Program-made: the position numbers and the translations under genes | Part shown: positions 59,170 through 64,000 of the stretch, piece after piece | How the letters are laid out: the number at the start of each line of letters is the position of its first letter | Numbering within the stretch: the first letter of the stretch is position 1 | Source of the DNA: Desulfuromonadales bacterium | GTDB lineage: Bacteria; Desulfobacterota; Desulfuromonadia; Geobacterales; Pseudopelobacteraceae | NCBI GenBank assembly: GCA_013349405.1 | Contig: DUZS01000012.1 | Coordinates: 1-64,000 of the forward strand | DNA: 64,000 bases | Direction: 5' to 3' | Notes under the pieces: model-generated | What the model was told of the DNA's origin: nothing | What the model saw: only the letters and a program-made list of their open reading frames with translations | The model's database searches: none

Positions 59170-59397
59170 TCATGCAATAAGGGGGGGCATTTGTAAAACT
59201 AGCAAAAAAACCTGGTCAGACTGCAATCGGTACCGGGAATGACCTATTGACTTCGTACCAGCCCAGCACGGCGATCTGCTGGGGGGGCTGCGAAGGAGGC
59301 TGACAGCTCCACCAGCCACTGCGCCATCCACATAGGCCTTGGTGGTGGCGTCCGTGGTCGCGGTGGGTACACCCACCAATGTAATCATGCGTTTCAC
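59170..59397 (-). pseudogene. Phage tail-fibre-like remnant
   Basis: MITLVGVPTATTDATTKAYVDGAVAGGA (TKAYVD motif), then a non-matching frame and a G-run. Confidence 0.5.
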
Positions 59398-59603
59398 TCA
59401 AAATCGATATCCTCTCATAACAAGAACGATTATTTGTACTGATTTTGTACCAAATGGTTTCCAAACACTCGACAAGTTACATATTTCCGGAAAGGTTAAT
59501 TCGCCCATTAATAATGCACGCTGCTTAAAATTAAGGCAGCAGCAAAAAGCGGCACCACTTTAATAATTAAATGATTTAAGTATGTTATGAGTGTATGAGG
59601 GGC

Positions 59604-59617
59604 GGCAAAGTTATTGC
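59604..59617 (+). promoter_or_regulatory. Putative sigma-54 -24/-12 promoter of amt
   Basis: GCGGCAAAGTTATTGCATA: GG-N10-GC spacing with TTGCA at -12. Confidence 0.5.
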
Positions 59618-59674
59618 ATAAACGAGAAGTTTGCCCAATGACGGGCAGACAGATACCAACGGGGGTAGTTCTGT

Positions 59675-60895
59675 ATGGAAGCGATGTCAACGATGACAGG
59701 CCTCAAGAGTAGTGCTGATGTGTTGTTTCTTATGCTGGGCGCGGCGATGGTCTTTGCGATGCATGCAGGTTTTGCCTTCCTTGAAGTCGGCACCGTCCGA
59801 AAAAAGAACCAGGTGAACGCACTGGTAAAAATTCTCACCGACTGGGCGGTTTCGACCGTCGTCTATTTTGTCATCGGCTTTCCGATCGCCTACGGGATCT
59901 CGTTTTTAAAGCCGGCCGAAGAGTTGCTCGGAAAAACGCAAGGCTACGATCTCGTCCATTACTTCTTCCTGCTCTGCTTCGCCGCCTGTATTCCGGCCAT
60001 CATCTCCGGCGGCATTGCCGAACGGGCCAAGTTCTGGCCACAGGTAACCGCCGGCGCCATCTTTGCCGGGCTCACGTACCCGCTCTTTGAATCGCTGATC
60101 TGGGGACAGAACATGTCCCACGTACAATCTCTGTTCAAATCGATCGGCGGTGCCGAATTTCATGACTACGCCGGCTCTGTCGTCGTTCATTCAATCGGCG
60201 GCTGGATTGCACTCCCTGCGGTTTTGATCCTTGGACCACGCATGGGGCGCTATGTGCGCGGTAAGTCGCATCCGATTCTGGTCAGCAACATCCCCTTTCT
60301 GGCTCTTGGTTCTTGGATTCTCGCCGTCGGCTGGTTCGGCTTTAATGTCATGAGTGCCGGTAATCTGGAAAAGATCTCCGGCCTGGTTGCGGTGAACTCT
60401 CTGATGGCGATGGTTGGCGGTATCATTGCGGCGCTTGTCGCCGGCAGGAACGACCCCGGTTTCATTCACAACGGTGCTCTGGCCGGACTGATTGCAGTCT
60501 GTGCCGGCAGCGACATCATGCACCCGTTGGGAGCTCTTGCGGTCGGAGCGATCGCCTCGATAATTTTTGTCTATGGATTCCATTTTGAACAGGAAAAACT
60601 CAAGATCGATGATGTGTTGGGAGTATGGCCGTTACATGGCGTCATCGGCACCTGGGGGGGGATAGCTGCAGGTATATTCGGCCAGAAATTTCTCGGCGGG
60701 ATGGGTGGCGTCAGCTTTGTTTCACAACTTGGCGGGAGCGCTCTTGCCGTTGTATTCGCCCTGGCCAGCAGCTTTATCGTCTACGGAGCCCTGCATAAAG
60801 CCGTCGGCATTCGCCTTAACCAGGAGGATGAATATAACGGCGCCGATATCGCAATTCACAATATCGGAGCCTATCCGGAAGACAGTATTCGCTGA
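59675..60895 (+). CDS. amt: Ammonium transporter (Amt family)
   Basis: 406 aa; DYAGSVVVHSIGGWIALPAVLILGPRMGRY; FNVMSAGNL; GVWPLHGVIGTWGGIAAGIFG. Confidence 0.94.
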   Translation: MEAMSTMTGLKSSADVLFLMLGAAMVFAMHAGFAFLEVGTVRKKNQVNALVKILTDWAVSTVVYFVIGFPIAYGISFLKPAEELLGKTQGYDLVHYFFLLCFAACIPAIISGGIAERAKFWPQVTAGAIFAGLTYPLFESLIWGQNMSHVQSLFKSIGGAEFHDYAGSVVVHSIGGWIALPAVLILGPRMGRYVRGKSHPILVSNIPFLALGSWILAVGWFGFNVMSAGNLEKISGLVAVNSLMAMVGGIIAALVAGRNDPGFIHNGALAGLIAVCAGSDIMHPLGALAVGAIASIIFVYGFHFEQEKLKIDDVLGVWPLHGVIGTWGGIAAGIFGQKFLGGMGGVSFVSQLGGSALAVVFALASSFIVYGALHKAVGIRLNQEDEYNGADIAIHNIGAYPEDSIR

Positions 60896-60917
60896 TTGCG
60901 GTAATAATTGGGGGGAG

Positions 60918-62216
60918 TTAAATCCCTTGGGAATTAAGGATGCCTTGACCTGCTAGATCCTGTCGCACAATCGCCTCCAGGGAGGCGTCCAGCATGGCGC
61001 GGCGGCAGTCAACACCGTTGATTGCGGCGGTTTTGAGCAGGCGGAAGAAACGGCAGCCACCGAAACAGAGCGGCAGATAGGCACACTCCAGGCATTCATC
61101 GTTTTTCCAGACGTCGAGGTTGTGGGATTCGCGGTAGTCGCTGATACTGTCGGCGAGGGTGCTGATGGCGTATTCGGGCCACCCCATCAAGGCGGGACAT
61201 TTGTAGAGCGAACCGTCATAGTTGACTACCAGGTTGTTGGTCAGTTCGATCATGCAGACACCCATGTGTGGCTTATCCACGGCAAAGCCGCGTCGCAGGG
61301 TTTCCTTACGCAGAAAGAGGTGTGCCTCAATCAGCCATGGTTCGCTGCCGATGGCACAAGAGGCGCTGTGCGGATCATGTCCGCCGGATTTTGGATGCAC
61401 AGGGGAAAATTGCACCGGCCCCAGTTGTGCCGGATCAATACCGGCTTCGAGCAGCGCATCAAACATGGCCGGAAACTCGCGGTAGTTTTCCCGGGTGAAA
61501 TTACCACCCGGTTTGAGAGTAATGAGATCACAGACAGCACACAGATTGTCCACGATTATTTGAAAACTCCCCTCCCCGGAAACAAAAGGGCGCTGACGAT
61601 TATGTACCGCCGCCGGTCCATCAAGCGTTATTTGCGCACTACGCAGTCCGAACGGCAGCAACTCCTCCACAACGGCACGGGTTAGCAGCGTGGCATTGGT
61701 GACCAGGCTACAGAAGAATTCAGTACCGGCGCTGACTGCTGCCTCCTGCACAGCACCGGCAATGTCCTTGAGTCGCGGGATCGCCATGAGTGGTTCGCCA
61801 CCGTAAAAGCGGAGTTCCACGTCACGGCCATGCTGGATTTGTTCACGCATTATATACTCGACCAGAAGCCGGGCTGTCTCTTCGCTCATAGCGTGGGCAC
61901 CGCGAAAGTGATCTTCAAAGCAATAGGGACAGGCGAGGTTGCAATCCAGGGTCAGGACCACCGTTGCCATAAACTTCCCGGAACAGCTATTGGTCTGATC
62001 AATCAAATGTATCATGGCTTCCCGCTCTGCCAGCGGGTCGTCTACCCAGAGTTCCAGACGCCGTAGTGTACCTCGATCCGACTCTGATAAAGAGCCGTCT
62101 CTGGCAGTGGCAAGAAATTCTTCCGGTACCCTGACCACCGAGCCTTTTCTGGTCGAGTAGAGCAGTACGTAACCGGGACGGTCAGGGTATATTTTCATGT
62201 AACGGGAAAGTGGCAT
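60918..62216 (-). CDS. Radical SAM/SPASM RiPP maturase (geopeptide-maturase-like)
   Basis: CNLACPYCFEDHF cluster motif; SPASM region CPALMGWPEYAIS...CLECAYLPLCFGGCRFF; start MPLSRYMKIYPD preceded by GGAG. Confidence 0.88.
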   Translation of the reverse strand: MPLSRYMKIYPDRPGYVLLYSTRKGSVVRVPEEFLATARDGSLSESDRGTLRRLELWVDDPLAEREAMIHLIDQTNSCSGKFMATVVLTLDCNLACPYCFEDHFRGAHAMSEETARLLVEYIMREQIQHGRDVELRFYGGEPLMAIPRLKDIAGAVQEAAVSAGTEFFCSLVTNATLLTRAVVEELLPFGLRSAQITLDGPAAVHNRQRPFVSGEGSFQIIVDNLCAVCDLITLKPGGNFTRENYREFPAMFDALLEAGIDPAQLGPVQFSPVHPKSGGHDPHSASCAIGSEPWLIEAHLFLRKETLRRGFAVDKPHMGVCMIELTNNLVVNYDGSLYKCPALMGWPEYAISTLADSISDYRESHNLDVWKNDECLECAYLPLCFGGCRFFRLLKTAAINGVDCRRAMLDASLEAIVRQDLAGQGILNSQGI

Positions 62217-62225
62217 AGTTGCTCC

Positions 62226-62254
62226 AAAAAAAATGGGGAGCATATGCTCCCCAT
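62226..62254 (-). terminator. Intrinsic terminator/attenuator between precursor peptide and maturase
   Basis: 22-nt perfect palindrome ATGGGGAGCATATGCTCCCCAT followed on the minus strand by TTTTTTT. Confidence 0.8.
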
Positions 62255-62276
62255 CGCAGGGTTAACGACAGATGCA

Positions 62277-62366
62277 TTAGCTGCGTACGCTTGAAACACC
62301 GCCGGTACAGCAGGCACTGACTACTTCCGTATTCTCCACCCCTTCATCCAAAATTTCGATTGACAT
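62277..62366 (-). CDS. RiPP precursor peptide (geopeptide-like), 29 aa
   Basis: Translates to MSIEILDEGVENTEVVSACCTGGVSSVRS*; GGGAGG upstream of ATG; immediately upstream of the radical SAM/SPASM gene; below the ORF-track length cut-off. Confidence 0.8.
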   Translation of the reverse strand: MSIEILDEGVENTEVVSACCTGGVSSVRS

Positions 62367-62502
62367 GAATTTATCCTCCCTGTGGATTGGTACCATTCGG
62401 TTAGAATGGCCTTAATCAGGTTTTGATAATAGACAAAGCCGCCAAATTAGGCTATAAGTTTTTGCCCTCAAGCTCAGTCATTGCTATTTCAGGAGTCATT
62501 AG

Positions 62503-64000
62503 TTGCGACGTATCGTGTGTCAAGAACTGCTTTTTGCCCTGCTGGTACTCCTGCTCAGCGGTGTTATGCCTGTTTTTGCCGCCGATGAATCCATTGATGT
62601 TCTTGGTTTTGTAGAACCTGAAAAAGCACTTGTATCCACCTACCGTAATCCCCACCCAAGCTCAAAGATTGCCGAAAACATCACAGTCATCACTGCTTCT
62701 GATATCGAACGCCTCAATGCCCACACTCTAGCCGAGGTGCTGCAGACTGTTCCCGGCATTGTATTCGATTACATGCGCACCCCAGCGACCTTCAGTGGCT
62801 TCAACGTTCAAGGTGCATATGCCTCCTCTGTACTGGTGCTGTTAGATGGAATCCGTCAGAACAGCTATAACGCAGGGTCTGCTATTCCCATCCTGATTCC
62901 GGTGCAGCAGATCGAACGGGTCGAGATCATCAAGGGTGCGGCCTCTGCCGCCTGGGGATCTGCGCTTGGCGGCGTGATCAATATCATCACCAAAACGCCA
63001 AACCCGGATCGTCAAATGTCCGGAATGGTTTCCGGATCGGTTGGCTCGCAGTTCACCGGTGACTCCCGTGCCGAGCTTAGCGGCACCCTGGATCGCCTTG
63101 GTTACTACCTGACCGCTGGAAATATCCGCTCAAACGGTCTTACCCCCAACAGCGCCACCAACATGAATCACCTACACGGCAAGCTCACCTATCGCCTCCC
63201 CGGCAGTGGGACGGTGACATTGGGTCTGTCACAGCTTGGCAATCACCACGGTCTGGACGAAGCGGACATGACGTCCAGTCGGGGGATATGGACTCATGAT
63301 AAAAACGAGTTCCACCGTAGCAGCGGCTATTTCAAGCTCAATCAGCCGTTAGGCAGCGAACTGACCCTTGATGTTAGCGGCAATTTCCTCCGTTTTGATG
63401 AGCATTTCTTTTGGGGAGAGCTTGATAACCAAGGTGGAGCAATATTTACCAATGATCTTACTGAACGCGCTACAGCCCGTGACGGTAGTGCCCGCCTGAC
63501 CTGGGGTGACGGCCAGCGCAATCTGGTAACCGGTGTTGAATACGGCCATGTAAAATCTCGTGGTGGCGACCTGCTCCACTTGCCGCTAAACTACGACCGG
63601 AGCTTTGACCATTCGGCAATTTACGGCAACGGCACCTGGACGATCAATCAACTGACGATTCTCCCCGGCTTCCGTCTCGACAAGACCGGTATATCCGGCG
63701 ATAAAACCAGCTATACTCTCGGCGCAACCTATCAACTTGCCGAGTCCACGACGCTGCGCGGCTACTACGCAGATGGTTTCAACCTGCCGCTACTGGGCTA
63801 TTCTACCGATCTTCAACGGATTAAGACGTCCCAGCTCGGTTTGGAGAGTGGTGCAATTCCCTATCTTTGGCTGAAGGGCACCTGGTTCTTCAACACCTTG
63901 CGCGATAGTCAGTCTGCAATGCTTATAACCACCAATCAGGATCGTCAGGGGTTTGAGCTTGAAGCCAGCACCACCCCGGTTTACAACGTGTCGCTCACCA
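62503..64000 (+). CDS. TonB-dependent outer-membrane receptor (partial, runs off window)
   Basis: TTG start after AGGAG: LRRIVCQELLFALLVLLLSGVMPVFAADESIDVLG; plug domain ENITVITASDIERLNAHTLAEVLQTVPGIVFDYM; open frame read through the plug region. Confidence 0.85.
   Translation, partial: MRRIVCQELLFALLVLLLSGVMPVFAADESIDVLGFVEPEKALVSTYRNPHPSSKIAENITVITASDIERLNAHTLAEVLQTVPGIVFDYMRTPATFSGFNVQGAYASSVLVLLDGIRQNSYNAGSAIPILIPVQQIERVEIIKGAASAAWGSALGGVINIITKTPNPDRQMSGMVSGSVGSQFTGDSRAELSGTLDRLGYYLTAGNIRSNGLTPNSATNMNHLHGKLTYRLPGSGTVTLGLSQLGNHHGLDEADMTSSRGIWTHDKNEFHRSSGYFKLNQPLGSELTLDVSGNFLRFDEHFFWGELDNQGGAIFTNDLTERATARDGSARLTWGDGQRNLVTGVEYGHVKSRGGDLLHLPLNYDRSFDHSAIYGNGTWTINQLTILPGFRLDKTGISGDKTSYTLGATYQLAESTTLRGYYADGFNLPLLGYSTDLQRIKTSQLGLESGAIPYLWLKGTWFFNTLRDSQSAMLITTNQDRQGFELEASTTPVYNVSLT

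Overview
The window looks like a Desulfuromonadales/Geobacter-type chromosome segment (inferred from family content). Conserved blocks: two electron-transfer flavoprotein loci with a membrane Fe-S oxidoreductase, GTP-type PEP carboxykinase, hypA, a cheW/MCP/cheR cluster, tRNA-Glu(TTC), comM, pgeF, dedA, xerC, an acetyl-CoA hydrolase/CoA-transferase, cobM-cbiG-pdxA, mqnE, fabH, cspA, miaA-uvrC and amt. Accessory blocks: (i) 13-19.4 kb, with two AAA ATPases, a Fic protein with a degenerate motif, an hsdM fragment and hipBA; (ii) 21-37.5 kb, where a 6.78-kb TetR/ABC-efflux/TA segment occurs twice in direct orientation (offset 9650 bp), with comM 3'-end fragments recurring at module borders; (iii) 55.6-59.4 kb, a toxin-antitoxin cluster with decayed phage sequence and a three-hairpin element; (iv) 60.9-64 kb, a radical-SAM/SPASM RiPP locus with an unlisted 29-codon precursor, a terminator-like hairpin between precursor and maturase, and a divergent TonB-dependent receptor running off the edge. 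The best candidates for something undescribed are the comM-3'-tag-delimited module array and the RiPP/TonB locus. All calls come from reading the sequence and supplied ORFs; no searches were run.
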